In this document: one piece after another, positions 55,544-63,222 of the stretch | Layout: each line of letters begins with the position of its first letter | How positions within the stretch are numbered: the stretch's first letter is position 1 | Source of the DNA: Nostocales cyanobacterium HT-58-2 | Lineage (GTDB): Bacteria > Cyanobacteriota > Cyanobacteriia > Cyanobacteriales > Nostocaceae | Direction of reading: 5' to 3' | Length of the DNA: 64,000 nt | Assembly (NCBI GenBank): GCA_002163975.1 | Contig: CP019636.1 | Span: forward strand, 993,001-1,057,000 | Program-made: the position numbers and the translations under genes | The notes under the pieces: generated by a model | Told to the model about the DNA's origin: nothing | Database searches by the model: none | Seen by the model: the letters and a program-made list of their open reading frames with translations, nothing else

Positions 55544-56320
55544 ATGACCAAGGCTACCCTAAACTTTCAATCTGCAAGCGGGCATCAAGTCCTGGCAGCA
55601 GCCGGAAAGAAAATTCTGCGACCGGGAGGACGGGTTGCGACAGAGCAACTTTTTCAATGGGCTGGGTTTAAGCCGGGTGAGACTGTTCTAGAACTAGCTT
55701 CTAGCTTTGGCTATACCGCGATCGCCCTAGTACAACGCTACAAAGTCCATGTGGTTGGCATTGAAAAAAATCCCTCCAGCGTCGCCCGTGCCCGTGTTAA
55801 TGTAGCAGCAGCGGGTATGACAGACCAGATAGAAATAATCGAAGGCGATATTTTCCACCTAGATAAAATTACCAAACAGTTTGATTACGTTTTGGCAGAA
55901 GCAATTCTGACAATGCAATCTCCATCTGGCAAAGCCAAAATTTTGTCTGCCATCCGCGATCGCCTTAAAGTTGGAGGTAAATTTCTTTCCCACGAACTGC
56001 TGGCTCGCAACCAGGAAGCGGAAATTAACCGCGCATTAGCACAAGTCATTCGGGTGAACTCAACTCCTTATTCCGAGTCTAACTGGATTGCTACCTTTGA
56101 GGCGGCTGGATTGAAAGTGCAACAGCATCAAACTGGGGCGATGGGACTTTTAAACCTGCGGCGGTTAATTCAGGATGAGGGCATTATCGATACCGTGCGA
56201 ATTTTGTGGAACATTTTGAGCTGCCCACAGCTGCGAGAACGAGTTCTAGCAATGCATCGAGTCTTCCAGCAGTATCAGCAAGACTTGGGCTACATCGTTC
56301 TGTATGCAAAACGAGTTTGA
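55544..56320 (+). CDS. SAM-dependent methyltransferase
   Basis: 258 aa class I Rossmann methyltransferase. Motif I is unusual (TVLELASSFGYTAIALV instead of a GxGxG loop), motif II is VVGIEKNP, motif III IIEGDIFHL, and post-motif FDYVLAEAILTM. A basic N-terminal segment precedes (GKKILRPGGRVATEQLFQWAGF). Substrate unknown. It leads a group ending with NO reductase and overlaps the cupin gene's ribosome site, so they are translationally linked. GAGG lies about 11 nt upstream of the ATG. Confidence 0.75.
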   Translation: MTKATLNFQSASGHQVLAAAGKKILRPGGRVATEQLFQWAGFKPGETVLELASSFGYTAIALVQRYKVHVVGIEKNPSSVARARVNVAAAGMTDQIEIIEGDIFHLDKITKQFDYVLAEAILTMQSPSGKAKILSAIRDRLKVGGKFLSHELLARNQEAEINRALAQVIRVNSTPYSESNWIATFEAAGLKVQQHQTGAMGLLNLRRLIQDEGIIDTVRILWNILSCPQLRERVLAMHRVFQQYQQDLGYIVLYAKRV

Positions 56321-56330
56321 GGAGAAAATT

Positions 56331-56672
56331 GTGACAAATACCCTATTGCCGTTGCAATCTTCTTGGATGCAGCTACGAGAAAAAATTGCCTATCCCGAAG
56401 CGGGAGTGCTGAGCACAGTGCTAATTAAAGACAACTGTTGTCAGTACACCTTGTTTGGTCTGGCAGCGGGAACAGATATTTCCGAACACACTTCCACCCG
56501 CAATGCCACAATTAATGTGGTTGAGGGGCGGGGAATGCTGACACTGGAGGGAAAAGACATTCCTCTAGAAGCGGGTGTGTTTGTATTTATGCCTGCGAAT
56601 GCTCCCCACGCTTTGAAGGCAGAGGAGAATTTAGCTTTTCTACTGACGCTTTCTGGACATTCCCAGTCGTAG
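56331..56672 (+). CDS. Small cupin-domain protein
   Basis: 113 aa from GTG 56331, preferred because GAGGAG (56319-56324) lies 6 nt upstream; ATG 56304 would overlap the methyltransferase by 17 bp. Single cupin: GTDISEHTSTRNATINVVEGRGMLTLEG (motif 1) and FVFMPANAPHALKAEENLAFLLTL (motif 2). Metal ligands H, E and H are present. Similar cupins accompany NO and nitrite metabolism genes; the exact role is unknown. Confidence 0.7.
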   Translation: MTNTLLPLQSSWMQLREKIAYPEAGVLSTVLIKDNCCQYTLFGLAAGTDISEHTSTRNATINVVEGRGMLTLEGKDIPLEAGVFVFMPANAPHALKAEENLAFLLTLSGHSQS

Positions 56673-56847
56673 AAATACGAGATTTGGTGTTTCTTTAAGA
56701 AGGTAGAAGTACGGAGGCTCAGTTGGCAGAAGGTAATTAGATGGAGTCTTAAACCCAGTTGTGGCAAAGCTCTAAGGCTTTTCTAAAACATCATCCCTTC
56801 TGCCTTGTCCGAAGGACTGATAAAGCAATTACCGGAAACGTCAAACT

Positions 56848-57693
56848 ATGAGCCAGTCAATTACTCACTCAATAACCGCACCAGCAGCAAAGAGTGGCAA
56901 GCCCAATCTCCAAGCTTGGTATCGTCCCACATTTTCGCCAGAACATGGAGTGTATGTGGTGCTGCTGGTTTCCTTTCTGACAGGAGCCGCCGCCACCCAG
57001 ACTTGGACGCAGATGACAACGCTGGCTCTGATTTGTGCTTTCTGTGGCTTTCAGGCAGAACATCCCTTAGTGTTGCAAATCAAGCAGCGACGGAGCCTCA
57101 AGCCTCGGTTTTTGGTTTGGGGTGGGCTGTATGCAGTTGTGTCGCTAGCGATCGCCCTCTACCTTGCCCTCCACTATCCTGTACTGTTATGGCTGTATGG
57201 GGGAGCGAGCACCGCTTTCAGTGTTGATGCTGTCTCTGTTTTCTGGCAAAAGCAAAAATCTGTTGCCAACGAGCTGATTACGTTTGCTGCTGTCTGTCTC
57301 TCAGCTCCCCTAGCTTACACTGCTACCACAGGTACGATCTCAACCATTGCGATTGGACTGTGGATACTTAACACTTTGTTTTTCTCCAGTGCCATTTTTA
57401 CAGTTAAACTGCGGAAACTCAAAATTAGTTCGCTGATTCCAGGTTTGGTGTATCACGCGATCGCCACTGTAATTATTGCTGCACTGTATTGGTTCGGAGT
57501 TCTACCGCTGATTACAGCCTTGGCATTTGGGGTAGTGTTGCTCAAGTTTGGTTTGATTGTGTGGCAGGTGGAGTGGTATCGCACAGCCCCAATTCAGTTT
57601 GTGGCAATGCTTGAAACCATCAGCGCCTTTAGTTTTCTAGTAATTGCTGCCCTCTCAGTTCTGCCAGTGTGCTTAACAACCGAAGGTAAATAA
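56848..57693 (+). CDS. YwiC-like membrane protein
   Basis: 281 aa. A hydrophilic N-terminus (1-28) is followed by the family signature SPEHGVYVVLLVSFLTGAAA (about 30-49) and eight or so hydrophobic segments to residue 275. In Bacillus ywiC lies by the anaerobic regulator fnr and nitrate genes; function unknown. Here it is two genes from norB. Stop TAA is 2 nt before the next ATG. Confidence 0.72.
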   Translation: MSQSITHSITAPAAKSGKPNLQAWYRPTFSPEHGVYVVLLVSFLTGAAATQTWTQMTTLALICAFCGFQAEHPLVLQIKQRRSLKPRFLVWGGLYAVVSLAIALYLALHYPVLLWLYGGASTAFSVDAVSVFWQKQKSVANELITFAAVCLSAPLAYTATTGTISTIAIGLWILNTLFFSSAIFTVKLRKLKISSLIPGLVYHAIATVIIAALYWFGVLPLITALAFGVVLLKFGLIVWQVEWYRTAPIQFVAMLETISAFSFLVIAALSVLPVCLTTEGK

Positions 57694-57695
57694 TC

Positions 57696-58016
57696 ATGAC
57701 TACCAGCAACAGCCTTGAATGTCGGTATTTAGGTTGGGGCGACTTAAATCAGTTTCGGCAAATTCCTTTGGCTGATAATGATGCCCTAATTTACACCACT
57801 GCGATAGGTAATGCCCCAGTTTTGATCCGCGGTTTTTTGAATTGCATCCGCTCTGAGGAACTAAAAAGGAGATTGCCAGAAAAATTTTCTGAGAATGACC
57901 TAGCAGGGGTGATGGTAGAGATGGTGAGAACTTTGCCCGACAATTTAATGGCAGAGTTTAATAAGTGCTTGAACAATGATGGCAGCCAAGTTGTTTGCGC
58001 TGTTATTAGTTGGTAA
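57696..58016 (+). CDS. Unknown 106-aa protein in the nor group
   Basis: 106 aa, soluble, acidic, no TM or Cys-rich motif; two central Cys (FLNCIRSEELKRRL; FNKCLNN) and a terminal VVCAVISW. Starts 2 nt after the YwiC-like stop, so almost certainly co-translated. I do not recognise the family; conserved-looking composition and tight coupling support a real gene. Confidence 0.6.
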   Translation: MTTSNSLECRYLGWGDLNQFRQIPLADNDALIYTTAIGNAPVLIRGFLNCIRSEELKRRLPEKFSENDLAGVMVEMVRTLPDNLMAEFNKCLNNDGSQVVCAVISW

Positions 58017-58023
58017 TTGAATA

Positions 58024-58035
58024 TGAGCTACCTCA
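58024..58035 (+). promoter_or_regulatory. TGAGCTACCTCA near-palindrome upstream of norB
   Basis: One mismatch from perfect symmetry. Shares about 20 of 24 flanking bases with the site at 55474-55485. It lies 132 bp before the norB ATG and right after the 106-aa gene, suggesting norB has its own regulated promoter. Confidence 0.55.
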
Positions 58036-58166
58036 GAGACTGAATAGACCATTTCTGAAAAATTGAAATAAATCACCAATTTCAACACTGTGATTGTAAT
58101 TTTTTTTGTAATTAAACTTGATTCACAAAAATTAGAGTTTTTTAGCAAATTTTTGGAGGTTTGGTT

Positions 58167-60500
58167 ATGACCAATACTGCCCTAGTTGATGCCGATACAG
58201 CAACGATTTCTAAAAGTCGATCGCTCAGTTTACCTGCTTGGCTAGTGCTGATTTGTATCGTTGCTTTTACTGCTTTATTAGCAGCGGGGGCTGTGATTTG
58301 GAAAAATGCCCCTCCTGTGCCAGAAATTGTGCGATCGCCACAACAAGAAATTATCCTGACAAAGGCAGAAATTCAAGCCGGACAAGAAATTTATTTAGCT
58401 CGTGGCGGTCAGCATATTGGTAGTGTCTGGGGACACGGAAGTTATCTCGCACCCGACTGGACAGCAGACGTTCTCCACCGTTGGGGTTTAGCAACCGCTG
58501 GGGTTTTATCCAATAATAATCCTGATTTTGCTCAAGCAGACTTAGAGGCTCTACCAGCCCCAGAACGAGCTAGTTTGCAAGCAAAAGTTAGCGAACAATT
58601 TAAAACCAATCGTTACAACCCCCAAACCCACGAATTAATCCTCACAAACGCCCAATCTCAAGGATTAAAACAGGTCTTTCAAAACTATCATCAGCTACTA
58701 GTTCAAGGTTCTCCTATTCATTCAATTCCTCGTGACTGGTTTAAAGACGATACCCAAATTCGCAATGTCATAGCTTTCTTTACTTGGACGGCTTGGGCAG
58801 CAGCAGCAAATCGACCAAACACCCCCTTTTCCTACACGGCGAACTGGCCTCACGATGACCTAATTGGTAATCAAGCACCAGGGCAATTTATTATCTGGTC
58901 AATTCTGTCAGTCATTGTTTTGATTGCTGGAATTGGTGTATTTTTGTTTGTCTATCTAACACAAGCAGAAGCTGATGAAGTTCAGCCAGTGCCAGCACGT
59001 CCATCTGTAAGAATTCCCACTCCCAGCCAAAAAATCACCTCGCTATTTTTTGGCGTAGCAATGGCACTGTTTTTAGTACAAATTTTGATGGGCATGTTCA
59101 CAGCACACTATGCTGTAGAAGCGGAAGGTTTTTACGGGATTCCTCTGAGTAAATTTCTGCCCTATGCTGCCTCTCGCACCTGGCATTTGCAATTAGCTAT
59201 CTTCTGGATTGCTACTTGTTGGTTGGCAGCTGGACTCTACTTTGCCCCGCGTTTTGGCGGTTATGAACCAAAAAATCAAGCACTTGGTAATACCATTCTT
59301 CTCATTGCACTAACCGTGGTTGTTATCGGGTCAATGATCGGCACTTGGGAAGCGGTAACAGGAGTTTTAGACGTAAAAAATAGCTTCCTCTGGGGACACC
59401 AAGGTTATGAGTACATTGAATTAGGTAGAATTTGGCAATTACTACTCATTGGTGGGATGATTTTTTGGCTGTGGCTAATGTATCGTGCTTTCAAACCTGC
59501 GTTGAAAAAAGAGAAAAATCCCACTGGTTTGAGTCACTTTTTCCTCTACAGTGCAATTACCATTCCCTTGTTTTACTCAGTGGGTTTGGCATATACTAAT
59601 CGCACGCCTTTGAGCATTGCTGAGTATTGGCGCTGGTGGGTAATTCACCTGTGGGTTGAAGGCTTCTTTGAGGTATTTGCCACTGTTGTCATTGCCTATT
59701 TATGTAGTGAGTTGGGTTTCCTCAAGAAGTCTTCAGCTTTGCGTGCGACTTACTTAACAACAATTTTGTACTTAGGCAGTGGCGTTATTGGCACGCTACA
59801 CCATCTTTACTTTTCTGGTACGCCTTCGTTCATTGCAGCAATGGGAGCGGTATTTTCAGCTTTGGAAGTAGTTCCCCTAACGCTGATTGGTTTTGAGGTG
59901 TTGCAGACGCTGAGACTTTCTCAAGAAGCAGAAGGATTTTACCGCTGGCCTTTACGCTTTTTTATCGCCACCTGTTTTTGGAATCTCGTGGGTGCAGGGG
60001 TGTTTGGTTTTTTGATTAACCCACCAATTGTTCTCTACTACTCTCAAGGTTTAAATACCACGCCAATTCACGCTCATTCTGCTTTATTTGGGGTTTATGG
60101 CTGCTTGGCACTGGCGCTAATGTTGTTTGCCTTGCGGGAATTTGTCCCAGAGAAGGCTTGGAACGAGAAGTTGCTGAGCTTTGCTTTCTGGACAATGAAT
60201 GGTGGATTGGTGGGAATGCTGGTTTTGGGCTTAATTCCTAATGGCTTCTACCAACTGGCAGTATCAATTAATCACGGTACTTGGTTTGCCCGCAGTGCAG
60301 AGGTGATTGGTAGTCCCTGGATGCAGTGGACTGTGTGGTTGCGAATTGCGGGTGATATTATTTTTGCGTTCGGCGCACTGACGATGTTCGTGTTTACCGT
60401 GAGGGCAATTATTGCTGTCTTCCGTTTTCCGATTCCAACAACAACTCGACTAGAAATGACTGCTGTTGTTGACGCTAGTGAAATGGAATCTCGATCCTAA
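58167..60500 (+). CDS. norB: Quinol-dependent nitric oxide reductase (qNor)
   Basis: 777 aa from ATG 58167, with GGAGG 7 nt upstream; a TTG six bases earlier is less likely. Single-chain NorB of the qNor type: an N-terminal TM and a periplasmic cytochrome-c-like domain without CxxCH (as qNor lacks heme c), then about 13 TMs. Heme/FeB His candidates are RTWHLQ (about 341), WVIHLWVEGFFE (about 495, with the conserved Glu), LHHLYFSGTP (about 546-547) and HAHSALFG (about 635). It reduces NO to N2O with quinol, for NO detoxification; the rest of a denitrification path is absent from the window. Confidence 0.93.
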   Translation: MTNTALVDADTATISKSRSLSLPAWLVLICIVAFTALLAAGAVIWKNAPPVPEIVRSPQQEIILTKAEIQAGQEIYLARGGQHIGSVWGHGSYLAPDWTADVLHRWGLATAGVLSNNNPDFAQADLEALPAPERASLQAKVSEQFKTNRYNPQTHELILTNAQSQGLKQVFQNYHQLLVQGSPIHSIPRDWFKDDTQIRNVIAFFTWTAWAAAANRPNTPFSYTANWPHDDLIGNQAPGQFIIWSILSVIVLIAGIGVFLFVYLTQAEADEVQPVPARPSVRIPTPSQKITSLFFGVAMALFLVQILMGMFTAHYAVEAEGFYGIPLSKFLPYAASRTWHLQLAIFWIATCWLAAGLYFAPRFGGYEPKNQALGNTILLIALTVVVIGSMIGTWEAVTGVLDVKNSFLWGHQGYEYIELGRIWQLLLIGGMIFWLWLMYRAFKPALKKEKNPTGLSHFFLYSAITIPLFYSVGLAYTNRTPLSIAEYWRWWVIHLWVEGFFEVFATVVIAYLCSELGFLKKSSALRATYLTTILYLGSGVIGTLHHLYFSGTPSFIAAMGAVFSALEVVPLTLIGFEVLQTLRLSQEAEGFYRWPLRFFIATCFWNLVGAGVFGFLINPPIVLYYSQGLNTTPIHAHSALFGVYGCLALALMLFALREFVPEKAWNEKLLSFAFWTMNGGLVGMLVLGLIPNGFYQLAVSINHGTWFARSAEVIGSPWMQWTVWLRIAGDIIFAFGALTMFVFTVRAIIAVFRFPIPTTTRLEMTAVVDASEMESRS

Positions 60501-60523
60501 TTCTTTCTCACCTGCCTTCTGAC

Positions 60524-60550
60524 CCAACCCTGGTTTAAACAGGGTTGGGA
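60524..60550. terminator. Bidirectional hairpin between norB and crp-like gene
   Basis: CCCAACCCTG-GTTTAAA-CAGGGTTGGG, perfect 10-bp stem, 24 bp past norB and overlapping the end of the convergent regulator gene. Followed by ATTTG on the + strand. Confidence 0.7.
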
Positions 60551-61245
60551 TTTGTTATGCCAGAAGCGATCGCTTCCAACCCCTCCCAGTCCAGTACAGT
60601 AATCTTCCCGCCGCGACTGTAGGACAAAACTGGCTGGAGTTGCTTAATCAGGCGCACGCACTCTTCATAGGTAATGCCGATACTGCGGGCAATTTGGTAG
60701 TAAGGCAGCTGCACCCGCAGACACTCTCCTTTAGTAGTGCTTTCCGTACCATGTTCTGTAGCGTAGTATTGGATGTAGCGGGCAAGGCGGGATATGGCCC
60801 GTTCGGATACCAGCCCATGTACTGTGTTGTGAAGCTGTTGCAGGCGTTGATTAAATACGCTGAGCATACTAAAGGCAATTTCTGGTGTTGCTCGAATTGC
60901 ATCTAGTAATGCCTCTCGCTCAACCGTAACCACCTGGCAGTCTTTCTCAACGGTGACTGTGGCAGGTGCAATACCATTGCCAAATAGGGCAGGAGCGGCA
61001 AATATTTCTCCTGCACTCAGAGTCCGTAGAATAGTTTCTTTACCTGATACTGCGGTTTTGGTAATCCGAATCGAACCAGAGGCAAGGGCATACAGGCGGC
61101 TTGGGAGGCGATCGCCTTCGTGCATAATCACCTCCCCTGGCAAGTAGCTCTTAACAACCGCGTGGCATTGCAAAAGAGTCAGTTCTGCTTCCTTCAAGGA
61201 TGCAAATACCGATATGCAGCGCAGTTGCTCAATGGTTGCTTTCAT
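60535..61245 (-). CDS. Crp/Fnr-family transcriptional regulator
   Basis: 236 aa. cNMP-type beta-roll (about 15-115: PGEVIMHEGDRLPSRLYALASGSIRI; LSAGEIFAAPALFGNGIAPATVTV), dimer helix (about 120-150), winged HTH (about 155-225) with recognition helix GITYEECVRLIKQL, where E and R keep the Crp-type base contacts. Only isolated Cys, so no Fnr [4Fe-4S] cluster; a DNR-like heme/NO sensor is possible. Convergent with norB and likely its regulator. Overlaps the end of a truncated metal ATPase by 17 bp. Confidence 0.8.
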   Translation of the reverse strand: MKATIEQLRCISVFASLKEAELTLLQCHAVVKSYLPGEVIMHEGDRLPSRLYALASGSIRITKTAVSGKETILRTLSAGEIFAAPALFGNGIAPATVTVEKDCQVVTVEREALLDAIRATPEIAFSMLSVFNQRLQQLHNTVHGLVSERAISRLARYIQYYATEHGTESTTKGECLRVQLPYYQIARSIGITYEECVRLIKQLQPVLSYSRGGKITVLDWEGLEAIASGITNPNPV

Positions 61246-61484
61246 TAAGTTCTTCTGAATGAGCTAAATTTCTAGGCGGATCTTGGTGCATAAGGGGACG
61301 CAAACCATTTAACCCAGCAGCAATAGCGGAACCATTGTAAACAACTGTAGCTGCTAATGGGTGTAATTCCACCGTTGTTGCTAGTCCCAAAGCTGCGAGG
61401 TTGAGAATTACTGCCAATCCGATATTTTGCTGAATCACTGCCTTGGTTTCGCGGGCGATCGCAACTGCATCTAAAAAAACGTGA
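61229..61484 (-). pseudogene. C-terminal remnant of a heavy-metal P-type ATPase
   Basis: About 84 codons remain, reading VFLDAVAIARETKAVIQQNIG then LAVILNLAALGLATTVELHP and NGSAIAAGLNGLRPL, the M7-M8 end of an HMA-type ATPase. The 5' side stops at the inverted repeat of an IS982-like element. Frame is open to the junction, so the gene was cut by the insertion. Its stop overlaps the crp-like start, so the regulator once formed part of this operon. Confidence 0.7.
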
Positions 61485-62108
61485 GTTCGACGGAACTAAA
61501 AAACGGCAGGAGGCAGTGCAGGTAAATCTTTGGGATAAATGTCAATCGAGGGTTTTTTAGGTAAATAAGTGTAAGCAGCTAAACCTGCGATCAAGTTGAC
61601 CAAAAAGTTAAATGGACTCCGATGCCGAGAGTGTTCTATTTGACATATGTTTTCCAAAAAGTCATTGACTGATTCAATGAGTGCTCGCTTACGTAATAAA
61701 ATTTTACCAATCAGTTTTACTAGACGGTTCTTCATCTTCTTCTTAGATTTAGTTACTAACTGTAAACCTCGCTGATATAACTCCTCAAATAACTGTTGTG
61801 AGATATATCCTCGGTCTCCAAACAATTTACCAATCAAGTCTTTAGTCAACAAGAAGCGGAGGAGCAGGGAGAGGGGAGAGGGGGAGAAAAACTGGGGCGG
61901 GGCTTGTACTCCGTCCCAGTTGAGGCGTCCTACAAGGACGGGGCTTGATACCCATGTTCCGCTCTGCGGCACGACAAGGGGGAAAGGTTTGCTCCCTTTG
62001 CTCCCTGCTCCCTTCCGCCTTGCTTCTTCGGTCATCTATTTCCTCACCCTATTGTTTAAATTCCCGTAGGCCACGCTTTCTAAGCTTTTTTGTTTGTCGA
62101 ACTCACGT
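61482..62108. mobile_element. Internally deleted IS982-like element
   Basis: About 630 bp bounded by inverted repeats ACGTGAGTTCGAC (61479-61492 side) and GTCGAACTCACGT (62097-62109 side). It carries the last third of an IS982-type transposase, while the N-terminal two thirds are replaced by unrelated GC-rich sequence (about 61860-62040) including a TnpB-element-like hairpin CGTCCTACAAGGACG. Confidence 0.65.
61496..61860 (-). pseudogene. IS982-family transposase, C-terminal fragment
   Basis: About 115 codons match the end of IS982 transposases: KLFGDRGYISQQLFEELYQ, LVTKSKKKMKNRLVKL, RKRALIESVNDFLENI, QIEHSRHRSPFNFLVNLIAG. These include the last acidic residue (E in IESV) and the H-S-R-H-R-S block. 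The N-terminal D positions are lost, so it is inactive. The open frame beyond about 61860 is not transposase. Confidence 0.7.
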
Positions 62109-62171
62109 TAATTTACCACGCGCTACGTTTGTAGTTCTAACATATGCCTTTCCCATCTACACAGTTATGGG

Positions 62172-62357
62172 TTAATTTATAACGGTAAAAAATCTCAGTA
62201 AAGATATTTGGTAGGGGCAAGCATAAAGGTTTTTTATTCGATTATTTGGCTGAAAACCAAGTCTGCTACAGAGAGGAGGAACAAGTTTACCCATTACAGC
62301 AAGTTGTAAAATTATTTCTCGCAACTTTACGACCGCATTTGGCGCATCTGTCAACAA
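62172..62357 (-). pseudogene. Possible hsdS (type I restriction specificity) scrap
   Basis: The first about 28 codons (DAPNAVVKLREIILQLAVMGKLVPP) match the conserved helical spacer of HsdS subunits (LRxxILQLAVxGKLVPQ). The rest of the frame looks non-coding. No hsdM or hsdR nearby. Short match, so the assignment is tentative. Confidence 0.35.
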
Positions 62358-62517
62358 TTCAAAATTCTGAATTACTTAAAGTATAGAGAAATACCTGTAT
62401 TTAGCTAATTCATCCGCATTTATGCAACGCCCCAGCCATAGCCTCGTAATAAAGTTACTCAATTACAGTAATGGTTTAAGAAATAGATATGTATAAGAGT
62501 TATTTTTACAACTTGGC

Positions 62518-63222
62518 ATGATTACTAATAGGATTAACAAACAATCCATAAGTGAAGAACTTGAGCGACTAATGCTGCGAATTTTAATTGTTGAAGATGA
62601 CCCAATGATGCGGATTGGGTTAAAACATACACTCTCCGCTTATCCTCAGCTTGAGATTGTGAGTATAGTAGAGGACGGGTATTTAGGCGTAGAGGCAGCG
62701 ATCGCACTCCAGCCTGATGTAGTGGTGATGGATGTCGGAATGCCACACATGGATGGAATTGCAGCTACACAAGAAATTAAGAAGGTTCTACCTAATGTAA
62801 AAATTGTCATGCTCACCTCGCATACCTCGCAAACTGAGGTAGTGGCTGCACTTTCTAGCGGTGCTGATGGCTACTGTGTTAAAGGAACTAGTGCAGAACA
62901 ATTAGTCAAGGCAATTGATGTTGTTTATCAAGGAGCTACATATTTGGATGCTCAAGTAGCAAAAACCGTAGTTGAGCAACTCAAACCTGTTACACCAGCA
63001 TCCAAAACTACTCACTCTATTTCTCCTGGAATATTGTCAGAACGGGAATTGGAGGTGTTGCATCATATCGTTGAAGGCTACAGTAATCCAGAAATTGCTA
63101 AAGCCTTATACTTGAGCGAGCATACAGTCAAAACTTATGTTCGAGGAATTATGAATAAGTTGCTGGTAAATGACCGGGTACAAGCAGCTGTAGTTGCATT
63201 GCGGTCAGGCTTAATATTGTGA
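62518..63222 (+). CDS. NarL/LuxR-type response regulator
   Basis: 234 aa. Receiver with acidic pocket VEDDP (about 25-29), phosphoacceptor Asp-72 in VVVMDVGMPHMDG, T in MLTSHT and K in YCVKGT. C-terminal LuxR HTH: LSERELEVLHHIVEGYSNPEIAKALYLSEHTVKTYVRGIMNKL (about 165-210). ATG 62518 gives an 18-residue leader before the receiver; ATG 62572 is the alternative. Its stop abuts that of the convergent kinase with no gap, so the two are probably a two-component pair. Confidence 0.87.
   Translation: MITNRINKQSISEELERLMLRILIVEDDPMMRIGLKHTLSAYPQLEIVSIVEDGYLGVEAAIALQPDVVVMDVGMPHMDGIAATQEIKKVLPNVKIVMLTSHTSQTEVVAALSSGADGYCVKGTSAEQLVKAIDVVYQGATYLDAQVAKTVVEQLKPVTPASKTTHSISPGILSERELEVLHHIVEGYSNPEIAKALYLSEHTVKTYVRGIMNKLLVNDRVQAAVVALRSGLIL

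Noticed and set aside
61259..61272. TGAGCTAAATTTC near the start of the crp-like gene as an autoregulatory site
   Set aside because: Only one half of the palindrome is present and it lies in the coding tail of the ATPase remnant.
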